Shown here: positions 40,351 through 48,578 of the stretch, in pieces | How the letters are laid out: each line of letters starts with the position of its first letter | Numbering within the stretch: position 1 is the first letter of the stretch | NCBI GenBank assembly: GCA_016893485.2 | Contig: JAFEKX020000001.1 | Location: forward strand, 1,116,001-1,180,000 | Direction of reading: 5' to 3' | Length of the DNA stretch: 64,000 bases | Origin: Streptomyces sp. P3 | GTDB taxonomy: Bacteria; Actinomycetota; Actinomycetes; Streptomycetales; Streptomycetaceae | The notes under the pieces: model-generated | What the model was told of the DNA's origin: nothing | The model's database searches: none | The model's input: only the letters and a program-made list of their open reading frames with translations | Translations under genes and position numbers: made by a program

Positions 40351-41376
40351 GTGGACAGCAAGAACGCGCTCGGCGAGTTTCTGCGGGCCCGCCGTGAGCG
40401 GGTCCGGCCCGAGGACGTGGGCCTGAGCGGCGGCGGGCTGCGCCGGGTGCCGGGGCTGCGTCGAGAGGAGGTCGCCCTGCTGGCCGGGATCAGCTCCGAC
40501 TACTACCTGCGGCTGGAGCAGGGCCGCGACCGCAACCCGTCGGTGCAGGTGCTGGAGGCGCTGGCCCGGGTGCTGCGCCTGGACGCCTCCGCGACCGCCC
40601 ACCTCCTGAGCCTGGCGCAGCCCGAACGGCCGGCCGTGTCCCGCAGACGGGCGAGGCGGCCCGAGGCGGTACCGGCGAGCGTCCGCGAGCTGCTGGACAC
40701 CTGGTCCGGGCACCCCGCGTACGTACAGAACCGGTTCACGGACTGCCTCGCGGCCAACGCGCTGTGCACGGCGCTGTCCCCGAACTACACGCCGGGTGTG
40801 AACCTGCTGCGGGCGGTGTTCCTCGACCCCGCCGAGCACGAACTGCGCCGCGACTGGGACGAGTTGACCGCCGAGGGCGTGGCGACCCTGCGCGGCCACA
40901 TCGGGCCCGACGTCGACGATCCCCGGCTGGTGGAGCTGGTCGGCGAGCTGTCGGTGCGCAGTGACCGCTTCCGGTACCTGTGGAGCCGCCACGAGGTACG
41001 GCCCATGCTCGGCCGGACCAGTCTCCTCAGCCACCCCCTGGTCGGTGATTTCGAGCTGCGGTCGAACAAGTTCGAGATCCCGGGCACGGACACCCTCAGC
41101 GTGGTGGTCTTCCACGCCGAGCCGGGCAGCCGCAGCGCGGAACTGCTGGGTTTGCTGGGCAGCCTGACAGCGTCCGGCGCGCCGCCCTGGCGGGAGGATT
41201 CACGGGCCGCGGCCGACGCTCCGCCCGGGCAGGAGGATTCACGGGCCGCGGCCGGCGCTCCAGCCCGGCAGGAGGATTCACGAGCCGCAGCCAGCACTCC
41301 AGCCCAGCAGGAAGATTCACCGGCCGCGTCCGGCGAGACGCCTCCGGAGGGGGATCCCGCGCGCGGCGCGCGGTGA
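40351..41376 (+). CDS. XRE-family regulator with MmyB-like ligand domain
   Basis: 341 residues. The helix-turn-helix is GLRREEVALLAGISSDYYLR followed by LEQGRDRNPS, the consensus of the large Streptomyces MmyB-type XRE group. The ligand domain (about residues 110-270) contains TWSGHPAYVQNRFTDCLAAN and FRYLWSRHEVR. The GTG start has GGACCTACGGTGGTGAC upstream. The last 70 residues are unusual: four tandem 13-residue units of the type AP-x-x-QEDSRAAA, encoded by four 39-bp repeats, then a Pro/Glu-rich end. Divergent from the aldo/keto reductase, its likely target. Ligand unknown. Confidence 0.9.
   Translation: MDSKNALGEFLRARRERVRPEDVGLSGGGLRRVPGLRREEVALLAGISSDYYLRLEQGRDRNPSVQVLEALARVLRLDASATAHLLSLAQPERPAVSRRRARRPEAVPASVRELLDTWSGHPAYVQNRFTDCLAANALCTALSPNYTPGVNLLRAVFLDPAEHELRRDWDELTAEGVATLRGHIGPDVDDPRLVELVGELSVRSDRFRYLWSRHEVRPMLGRTSLLSHPLVGDFELRSNKFEIPGTDTLSVVVFHAEPGSRSAELLGLLGSLTASGAPPWREDSRAAADAPPGQEDSRAAAGAPARQEDSRAAASTPAQQEDSPAASGETPPEGDPARGAR
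41179..41334 (+). repeat. Four in-frame 39-bp repeats at the end of the XRE gene
   Basis: Units start at 41179, 41218, 41257 and 41296. Each contains GAGGATTCACGGGCCGC or a one- to three-base variant (GAAGATTCACCGGCCGC in the last). They encode 13-residue units with the core QEDSRAAA. The units are contiguous with no spacer. Confidence 0.85.
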
Positions 41377-41572
41377 GCCGTCCCACCGGGACGACCGCCG
41401 GGACGATCAGCGGGACTCGTAGGCTCGGACGCCCCGCCAGGGTGACGCCCGGGCCGCGGCCGACGGCGAAACGCACCCGGGCGGAACCCCGCTGGAGCGC
41501 GACGAGTCCGCCCGCCTCGACGAGGACCGCTGGCCGGACCCGGCCGTGAGACCTACCCGTGAGACCTGCCCG

Positions 41573-41950
41573 TCAGATCTGCCAGGACCGCAGCCGGTCC
41601 GCCGCGCCGTAGATGTCGGTCTTGCCGGAGATCAGATCGCGGGCGAGGTCGACGAGCGCGCCGTAGGGCGGGTCGATGCCGACGCCGCTGACGAACATGT
41701 AGGCGACCGCCGTGGCGCAGGCGAAGCGGGCGTTGGCCGAAGGCAGGGGCTTGAGCAGGGCGAGGGTGTGCAGGAGGGCGGTGGCACGCCAGGCCGGGTC
41801 GGAGTCGACGCCGAGGCGGGGCGGGTCGACGCGGTGCCGGGCGACGGCCGCGACCAACGCCGAGAAGTCGTTGATGGTGGGCTGGTCCGGCAGGACTTCC
41901 TCATGACGCTGGAGCAACCAGGGCACGTCGATATGGATGGCGTCCGGCAT
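41573..41950 (-). CDS. Doc/Fic-like toxin of a toxin-antitoxin pair
   Basis: 125 residues. The Fic-like core is ALLKPLPSANARFACATAVA: compared with the canonical H-x-F-x-D/E-x-N-x-R motif the first His is Lys, the acidic residue is Ser, while Asn and Arg remain. Short length, and the antitoxin-like gene 3 bp upstream, fit a Doc-type TA module widespread in Streptomyces. Loss of the catalytic His suggests either no AMPylation/kinase activity or a different chemistry. The start ATG follows the antitoxin stop closely, so the pair is co-transcribed. Confidence 0.78.
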   Translation of the reverse strand: MPDAIHIDVPWLLQRHEEVLPDQPTINDFSALVAAVARHRVDPPRLGVDSDPAWRATALLHTLALLKPLPSANARFACATAVAYMFVSGVGIDPPYGALVDLARDLISGKTDIYGAADRLRSWQI

Positions 41951-41953
41951 GCG

Positions 41954-42199
41954 TCAGGCGACCCGCCCCTCGCCCTTGGTCGCCGGTTCGTCGTCCGGGA
42001 ACGCGGCGGCGAACTCGTCGGCGTGCGTGGCGAAGAACCGGCGGAAGGCCTCGGCGCCCTCCTGGAGCGCCCGGTGCCGGGCTATGTCGGCGGCGGCGGC
42101 CTCACGCACCAGCGCCTTCATCGACGTACCGCGCTCCTTGGCGATCTGCCGCAGGTCCTCTAGCTCGCGGTCGCTGAACTCCACGTTGAGAGCTGGCAT
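41954..42199 (-). CDS. Antitoxin-like ribbon-helix-helix protein
   Basis: 81 residues. LNVEFSDRELEDLRQIAKER then GTSMKALVREAAAADIARHR is the beta-helix-helix pattern of RHH antitoxins that bind operator DNA, and the Ala/Phe-rich C-terminus (FRRFFATHADEFAAAF) would bind the toxin. First gene of the pair; the upstream 137 bp, shared with the divergent ogt gene, should hold its autoregulated promoter. Confidence 0.82.
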   Translation of the reverse strand: MPALNVEFSDRELEDLRQIAKERGTSMKALVREAAAADIARHRALQEGAEAFRRFFATHADEFAAAFPDDEPATKGEGRVA

Positions 42200-42336
42200 G
42201 CCAACACGGTACCGCTCGGGTACTTACCCGTAAATACCCCCAGGTCAAGAGGACCACCCGGCGGTACCGAACCGGCCCCAGCACCATGTCCGAATCCCGC
42301 CGGTGATGGCCACCTCCGCGGAGCAGACTCGTCTCC

Positions 42337-42834
42337 ATGAACACGGTCTGCACACTCATCGACAGCCCCGTGGGCGCTCTGCTCCTGACCGGCGAGAAGT
42401 CGGCCGACGGCACCACCCTCACCTCCCTGACCATGCCGGACCGGCCGGCCGTCCCCGCCGACTGGCGACGCGACGACGAGGCCTTCACCGAGGCCGCCCG
42501 CCAGCTCTCCGCGTACTTCGCCGGAGACCTCACCCGCTTCGAACTCCCGCTGGCCGCCGAGGGAACGGAGTTCCAGCAGCGCGTCTGGCAGGCCCTCGAC
42601 GAGATCCCGTACGGCACCACGACGACCTACGGCGCCCTCGCCGCGCGCCTGGGCGTGCCGCGCGCCGAGGTCCGGGCACTGGGTGCCGCCCTCGGCGCCA
42701 ACCCGCTGCTGCTGGTGCGCGCGTGCCACCGGGTGATCGGCGCGGACGGCTCGATGCGGGGTTACGCGGCCGGGGTCGAACGCAAGGTCCAACTCCTCAC
42801 CCACGAGGGCGCGTTGCAGCCGATGCTCGGCTGA
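42337..42834 (+). CDS. ogt: Methylated-DNA-protein cysteine methyltransferase
   Basis: 165 residues, intact. It transfers the methyl group from O6-methylguanine to its own Cys. The C-terminal domain has TEFQQRVWQALDEIPYGTT, then TTYGALAARLGVPRAEVRAL, and the acceptor motif reads ACHRVIGADGSMRGYAAG; the Pro of the usual PCHRV is Ala, a mild change that keeps Cys, His and Arg. The helix-turn-helix positions TYGALA and the Asn in GANPLLLV are present. A 2OG-Fe(II) oxygenase gene follows 29 bp downstream in the same direction. Confidence 0.93.
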   Translation: MNTVCTLIDSPVGALLLTGEKSADGTTLTSLTMPDRPAVPADWRRDDEAFTEAARQLSAYFAGDLTRFELPLAAEGTEFQQRVWQALDEIPYGTTTTYGALAARLGVPRAEVRALGAALGANPLLLVRACHRVIGADGSMRGYAAGVERKVQLLTHEGALQPMLG

Positions 42835-42863
42835 CGCGGACTTGGGACCCGGAAGGAGAAACA

Positions 42864-43552
42864 ATGGACCGCACCAACTGGTCAGCACTCGCCGCCGAGT
42901 TGGACGAGCACGGCAGCGCGCCGACCGCCGAGTTGCTGACCCCCGCAGAGTGCCGCGATCTGGCCGCCCTGTACGAGAAGCCCGAACTGTTCCGCACCAC
43001 CGTGGACATGGCCCGCCACCGCTTCGGCTCCGGCGAGTACCGCTACTTCACGCACGACCTGCCCGCACCGGTGGCCGCCCTGCGCGCCGCGCTCTACCCG
43101 CGCCTGCTGCCGATCGCCCGGGACTGGGCGGCCCGCCTCGACCGCCCGTCCCCTGGCCGGACGACCTGGACGAATGGCTCGCCCAGTGCCACGCAGCCGG
43201 CCAGGACCGTTCGGCACAGATCCTCCTCCGCTACGGCGAGGGCGACTGGAACGCCCTGCACCGCGATGTCTTCGGCGAGTTGGTCTTCCCGCTCCAGGTC
43301 GTGATCGGCCTGGACGAGTACGGCACCGACTACACCGGCGGCGAGTTCCTCATGGTCGAGCAACGCCCCCGAGCCCAGTCCCGAGCCACCGCAGCCCCAC
43401 TCCAACAGGGCCACGGCCTGGTCTTCACCACCCGGGACCGCCCGGTGAGAACAAAACGCGGCTGGTCGTCAGGTCCGATGCGCCACGGGGTGAGCACCGT
43501 ACGTTCTGGCCAACGGCACGCATTGGGGCTGGTGTTCCACGACGCGACATGA
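42864..43552 (+). CDS. 2OG-Fe(II) oxygenase
   Basis: About 229 residues with one break near 43150. The ATG has GGAAGGAGAAAC upstream. Iron ligands are HRDVFGELVFPLQ (HxD) and the distal His in MRHGVSTVRSGQRHAL, where Arg may bind 2-oxoglutarate. GLDEYGTDYTGGEFLMVEQR is the prolyl-4-hydroxylase-like strand region. Proteins of this family are often found next to ogt/ada genes in actinobacteria and may act in alkylation repair, but whether the target is protein or nucleic acid is not shown here. Confidence 0.87.
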
Positions 43553-43595
43553 GGGCGACTGCTGAACTCCGTTGCAGGACAGTGCCCCTCAAAGC

Positions 43596-43645
43596 GGCCC
43601 GGCGAAGCCGGGCCAGCTCTTCAGGGGCGCGGGGAACCGCGCGCC
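43596..43645. terminator. Double hairpin intergenic element
   Basis: First hairpin: GGCCCGGC (43596-43603), loop GAA, GCCGGGCC (43607-43614). Second: GGGCGCG then loop GGGAAC then CGCGCGCCC from about 43625. This pair of hairpins with GGGGCGCGGGGAAC is a common intergenic element of Streptomyces, and it sits between convergent genes where a bidirectional terminator is expected. Confidence 0.72.
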
Positions 43646-43668
43646 CAGCCCCACGCCGCCGCAGCCGA

Positions 43669-44273
43669 CTACCCACGCCAAAGCCCCAGCCGCCGGTAAC
43701 TCCCTCCCAGAAAACCCGGTTGAGCACCCGCACCGGCGCGGGAAAAGCCCCCAGCACCCTCCCCGCTCCTCCCCCGACACCCCGTCAACAAGCCACGGCA
43801 CGAACACCGCGGCCCCCGTACCCCCTGCTCCTTACGCATCCGCCCGGTAAACGCAGCCCAGTCCCCACCGGTCAACGCCTCCCGCATCAACGGCAACGCG
43901 CTGTCCTCCTCGTGCTTCAGATGATCATCGAGCGTGGCGAGCAACGCCCGCACAAGATCTGGCAGTTCGGACGCCCGCTCGGCCAGGGCAACGTCGACCG
44001 CGTCGAGCAACGGATCAATACGAGCGTGCTCCGCCTCCATGTCATCGAGCAGCGCGAGATCCCGCCCCGCCCCACAACCCGCCCCCGAACCCGAGGCCAC
44101 AAGTCACTGTCCTCGGCGGTGTGATGGATATGCAGCTGACGCTTGAAGTTCTCCCACCCCGCACGCACCGGCACGGTGAACGCCCGCCCCTCGGACACCG
44201 CCGAGGCAAGCCGCTCCAGGTCGCGCCGGAACGCATCGTGGGACGCGTACATGGCCGTGAAGTCGATACTCAT
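43669..44273 (-). CDS. Hemerythrin HHE-domain protein
   Basis: About 200 residues over several frames (breaks near 44085 and 43820). Di-iron ligands are visible in ASHDAFRRDLERL, LHIHHTAEDSDLWP, DDMEAEHARIDPLLD and LDDHLKHEEDSALPLM. The start ATG overlaps the upstream MFS stop (ATGA). The extreme C-terminus is uncertain because of indels; the drawn stop is the first one in the frame that carries the last iron-ligand helix. Such proteins bind O2 or NO; here one is coupled to an efflux pump. Confidence 0.83.
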
Positions 44274-45884
44274 CGTGCCGCTTCCTCCAACTCGGGCTCG
44301 GACATGGGCAGGGCATGCGGATTGGCGGACGGACCGTTGTGCCGCCGTACGGCGAGACACGCGAGCGCGCCGGTCAGCAGGACGGCGACGGCGACGTACA
44401 CGGCGGGCCCCATCGCATGGACGAAGCCGTGCCCGAACACCTGCCCTCCGAGGGCACGCATCCGCTCGGCGACGCCATGCGGTACCCCGGCCGGCGCACC
44501 GCTCTGCTGCCCCGCGCTGACGTCGGACTCGGCCTTCGAGAACGAGCCGACGAACGACTCCCCGGTAGGCGGCGGGGAGTTGACCGGCCCGAGCCCGTGC
44601 CTGCTCGCTCAGGGAAGAGGCGAGCTGCGCCTGGAGCACCGCCCCGATCACCGCACCGGCGAGCACCGAACCGACCTGCCGTAGCGCGTTGGTGACACCG
44701 GACGCGGCGCCCGCGAGCCGGGGCGGGACATTGCGCATGACCTCCGTGGCCATGGGCGCGAAGGTGCAGCCGACGCCCAGCCCCGTGAGGAACAGCGGGA
44801 ACGCGACGGTCAGCCAGCCCGTGCCGACGTCCGCGATCCCGACGAACCAGACCAGTCCGCCCGCCCAGGCGAGCAGCCCGCCCATCAGGATGAACTTGCC
44901 GCCGACCTTGTCCGCGAGCGCCCCGGCGGGCCCGGCCATGACGAACGAACCGAGCGCGACCGGCAGCAGCACGAGCCCCGCCTTCTGCGCGCTGAAGCCG
45001 AGCACGGACTGCAGATAGATCGTCAGCGGCAGGAACATCCCGACCACGCCGAACGACACGGTGACGCCGACGAAGTTGATGAGGCTGAAGTCACGGTCCT
45101 TGAACAGCGAGAAGGGGACCAGGGGTTCACCGTCCTGCTGGCCGCGCTCGTGCAGCAGGAACGCGGCGAAGAGGACGCCGGCCGCGCCCAACAGGCTCCA
45201 GATCCAGGCGTTCCAGTCGTAGCGCTGCCCCTCGGTCAGCCCAAAGGCCAGGCAGAAGAGGGCAGTTGAGGCGAGGGTGACGCCGAGGGTGTCGAAGCGG
45301 CGCCGTACCGTGCGCCGGGAGCCGGGGATGATCGCCATGGTGAGGACGAGGACCAGCGCGCCCATCGGCAGGTTGACGAAGAAGATCCAGCGCCAGGACA
45401 GATGGGTGATCAGCACCCCGCCGAGGATCGGGCCGAGCGCGCCGGAGACGCCCGCCACCGCGCCCCAGATGCCCATCGCGACACCGCGCCGGTCGGCCGG
45501 GAACACCTCCGCGATGATCGAGAGCGTCTGCGGCATGAGCAGCGCCGCGCCCAGCCCCTGCACCGCGCGGAACCCGATGAGCTGGGCCGGGTCCTGCGCG
45601 AGGCCGCAGGCGAGGCTGGCCAGGGTGAAGACGGTGACTCCGGCGGCGAACAGATTGCGTTTGCCGCGCAGGTCGCCGAGGCGTCCGCCGGTGATCAGCA
45701 GGACGGCCAGCGCCAGCGTGTAGGCGTTGACGACCCACAGGATCTCGTCCAGGGACGCGTCGAGGTCCTCGCCGAGCTGCGGGATCGCGATGTTCACGAT
45801 CGTCAGGTCGAGGAGGGTCATGAAGAACCCGAGCGAGAGCGTGATGAGGATCGCCCAGGGGTTGCCGTGCCACTTCTTGAACAC
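44270..45884 (-). CDS. MFS transporter, DHA2/EmrB-QacA family
   Basis: About 538 residues with one break near 44590. Helix 1 contains SLGFFMTLLDLTIVNIAIPQ; motif A is GGRLGDLRGKRNLFA; motif C is GAVAGVSGALGPILGGVLI. Helices 8-14 include AGLVLLPVALGSFVMAGPAG. The last helix VYVAVAVLLTGALACLAV and a short acidic tail end at the ATGA shared with the hemerythrin gene, so the two are coupled. Proton-driven drug or metabolite export; substrate unknown. Confidence 0.92.
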
Positions 45885-46075
45885 GAGGTCGACTCCTTAG
45901 GTCCGACTGCGGGTCCGGCTGTGCACCGGACTCGCGTTCAAGAGGGCCGGGCCGTCGACGGGTGTGACACGGCCCCGATTTCCCGAGACGTACGTCACAT
46001 TCAGGCCGTCGCATGTCACATTCCGCGCCCCGCCACCCCTCGCAGTAGTGAGCACGCCACTGGGGAGGCGCATAC

Positions 46076-47015
46076 ATGTCCGAGACTTCCGGGATCGCTG
46101 TCGACGATGAGGCGACCACTGTCTTCATGGGCCACCGCGAGCTGCTGTTCGGCCTCGTCTACAACATGCTGGGCAGCGTCGCCGACACCGACGACGTCCT
46201 CCAGGAGACCTGGCTGTCCTGGACGGCCCGCGCCCGGCGCGCCCCGCTGGACACCATCACCAACCCGCGCGCCTATCTCGTCCGCATCGCCGTCAACCAC
46301 GCGCTCCAGCGCCGCGCCACGATCAGCCGCCGCCGCGAGACGTACGTGGGCCCCTGGCTGCCGGAGCCGCTGGTCGACCAGACCGCCGACGGCGACCCCG
46401 AGGACCCCGCCCTGCGCGCCGAGTCGGTGTCGATGGCGATGCTGGTCGTCCTGGAGTCACTGACCCCGCTGGAGCGCGCGGTCTTCGTCCTCAACGAGGT
46501 GTTCGGGTACGCCCACACCGAGATCGCGGACATCATCGACCGCACCCCGGCGGCCGTACGGCAGCTCGCGCACCGGGCGCGCGGCCATGTGCACGCGCGC
46601 CGGCCGCTGTACGAGGCGCATCCCCGGGTGCGCCGGGAGGCGACCGAGCGGTTCGTGCGGGCCGCCGTCGGCGGGGACATCGCCGCGCTGATGGAGATCC
46701 TCGCGCCGGACGTCACGGTGTGGACGGACAGCGGCGGCAACCGGAAACCGGCGCGGGCTGCGCCCGGTGCACGGGCGGGACAAGGCCGTCCGGCTCATCA
46801 ACTCGTTCGCGAACCGGCGCCGCGGTCCGCAGGAGCTGGAGCTGACCTACCGGCGCGTCAACGGCGACGACGCGGCCGTGCTGTTCGAGGGCGACGCGCC
46901 GTACGCGGTGATGGTCATGGACCTCACGCCCGAGGGCGACCAGGTGTCCGGGGTGTACATCGTCACCAACCCCGAGAAGCTCACGCACGTGCACAAGGAC
47001 GAGGAGGACCGGTGA
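46076..47015 (+). CDS. ECF41-type (SigJ-like) sigma factor with SnoaL-like C-terminus
   Basis: About 312 residues with one break near 46755. Sigma region 2: HRELLFGLVYNMLGSVADTD then DVLQETWLSWTARA. Region 4: LTPLERAVFVLNEVFGYAHTE followed by RTPAAVRQLAHRAR. The fused C-terminal SnoaL-like domain replaces an anti-sigma factor. The three family motifs are visible or nearly so: WLPEP (GPWLPEPLV), a DGGGR-like DSGGNR, and an NPDKL-like NPEKL close to the end. The stop overlaps the start of a cytochrome b gene (GTGA). ECF41 sigma factors usually sit next to a small oxidoreductase gene and regulate it; here the partner is different. Confidence 0.9.
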
Positions 47016-48511
47016 CCACCACGACGCCCGGGTCCTCGACGCCCGAGTCCTCAACTCCCGGCGCCTCGCGGGGCGAACGCGTCGCCGACTGGTTCGACGG
47101 CCGCCTCGGCGTCCACACCCTCGGCAAGCAGTATCTGCGGAAGGTGTTCCCGGACCACTGGTCGTTCCTGCTCGGCGAGATCTGCCTGTACAGCTTCGTG
47201 GTGCTGGTCCTGACGGGCGTCTATCTCACCCTGTTCTTCCACCCGTCGATGAACGAGGTGACGTACCACGGGAGTTACGTCCCCCTCAACGGCATCCGGA
47301 TGTCCGACGCCTACGCCTCGACACTCCACCTCAGCTTCGACGTGCGGGGCGGTCTGCTGGTCCGGCAGCTGCACCACTGGGCGGCACTGGTGTTCATCGC
47401 GGCGATGCTGACGCACATGATGCGGCACTTCTTCACGGGGTCGTTCCGCAAGCCGCGCGAGCTCAACTGGCTGTTCGGCTGGACCCTGTTGTTCCTCGGC
47501 CTGTTCGAGGGTCTCTTCGGCTACTCGCTCCCGGACGACCTGCTCTCGGGCACGGGGATGCGCTTCGTCGACGGCGCGCTGCTGTCGGTCCCGGTCGTCG
47601 GGACGTACCTCTCGATGTTCCTGTTCGGCGGCGAGTACCCGGGCCACGACATCGTGTCCCGCTTCTACTCGCTCCACGTCCTGCTGATCCCCGGCGTCAT
47701 GGCGGCCCTCGTGGTCGTGCACATCCTCCTGGTCGTCCACCACAAGCACACCCAGTTCGCGGGCCCCGGCCGCACCGAACGCAACGTCGTGGGCGCCCCG
47801 TTCATGCCGGTCTACCTCGCGAAGGCGGGCGGGTTCTTCTTCCTGGTCTTCGGCGCCCTCACCGTCCTCGCGGCGGTGGCCTCCATCAACCCGGTCTGGT
47901 CCTACGGCCCTTACTGCGCCGACCAGGTCTCGACGGGCGCACAGCCGGACTGGTACCTGGGCTTCGCGGAGGGCCTGGTCCGGGTGATGCCGGGCTGGGA
48001 AGTCTCCTTCTGGGGCCACACGTTGGTGCTGGGCGTGCTCATCCCCATCGTCGTCTTCCCGCTCCTCCTGGTCCTCATCGGCGTCTACCCGTTCCTGGAG
48101 TCGTGGCGGACCGGCGACAGACGTGAACACCACCTCCTGGACCGCCCCCGCAACCGCCCCACCCGCACCGGCATCGGCGTGGCCTGGATCAGCCTCTACC
48201 TGATCCTCCTGGCAGGCGGCGGCAACGACATCGTGGCGACACGGCTGCACCTGTCGATCAACACGGTGACGTGGGCGGTACGGGTGGCGGTGTTCGTCGT
48301 ACCGGCGCTGGCCTTCGTCGTGACCCGCCGCATCTGCCTGGGCCTCCAACTCCGGGACGCGGAGCTGGTGTTGCACGGTCGCGAGACAGGCGTCATCAAG
48401 CGCCTGCCGCACGGCGAGTACGTGGAACTGCACCGGCCGCTCGATCAGGCCGAGTTGCACACACTCACCGCGCACAAGCGGCCGAGGGAACTCGTGGAGC
48501 GTGAGCCGTAG
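47012..48511 (+). CDS. qcrB: Stand-alone cytochrome b (QcrB-like)
   Basis: 499 residues, intact. About nine membrane helices. Haem-ligand His pairs are in LVRQLHHWAALVFIAAMLTH and SLHVLLIPGVMAALVVVHIL. The Qo motif reads QPDWYLG (PDW instead of PEW), as in other actinobacterial cytochromes b. The C-terminal extension of about 90 residues with VTRRICLGLQLRDAELVLHG is the actinobacterial type. The gene is not with qcrA/qcrC but is coupled to an ECF41 sigma factor, so it is probably a second copy induced under specific conditions. Confidence 0.92.
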   Translation: MTTTTPGSSTPESSTPGASRGERVADWFDGRLGVHTLGKQYLRKVFPDHWSFLLGEICLYSFVVLVLTGVYLTLFFHPSMNEVTYHGSYVPLNGIRMSDAYASTLHLSFDVRGGLLVRQLHHWAALVFIAAMLTHMMRHFFTGSFRKPRELNWLFGWTLLFLGLFEGLFGYSLPDDLLSGTGMRFVDGALLSVPVVGTYLSMFLFGGEYPGHDIVSRFYSLHVLLIPGVMAALVVVHILLVVHHKHTQFAGPGRTERNVVGAPFMPVYLAKAGGFFFLVFGALTVLAAVASINPVWSYGPYCADQVSTGAQPDWYLGFAEGLVRVMPGWEVSFWGHTLVLGVLIPIVVFPLLLVLIGVYPFLESWRTGDRREHHLLDRPRNRPTRTGIGVAWISLYLILLAGGGNDIVATRLHLSINTVTWAVRVAVFVVPALAFVVTRRICLGLQLRDAELVLHGRETGVIKRLPHGEYVELHRPLDQAELHTLTAHKRPRELVEREP

Positions 48512-48534
48512 TGCGGCGGATTCCTTGCGACGGC

Positions 48535-48565
48535 GGCCCGGACAGGCCATGTGCCCGTCCGGGCC
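48535..48565. terminator. Bidirectional hairpin
   Basis: Perfect 9-bp stem GGCCCGGAC (48535-48543) / GTCCGGGCC (48557-48565) between the convergent cytochrome b and GH2 genes, 24 bp after the first and 14 bp beyond the stop of the second. Confidence 0.75.
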
Positions 48566-48578
48566 GTCGACGGCTCCC

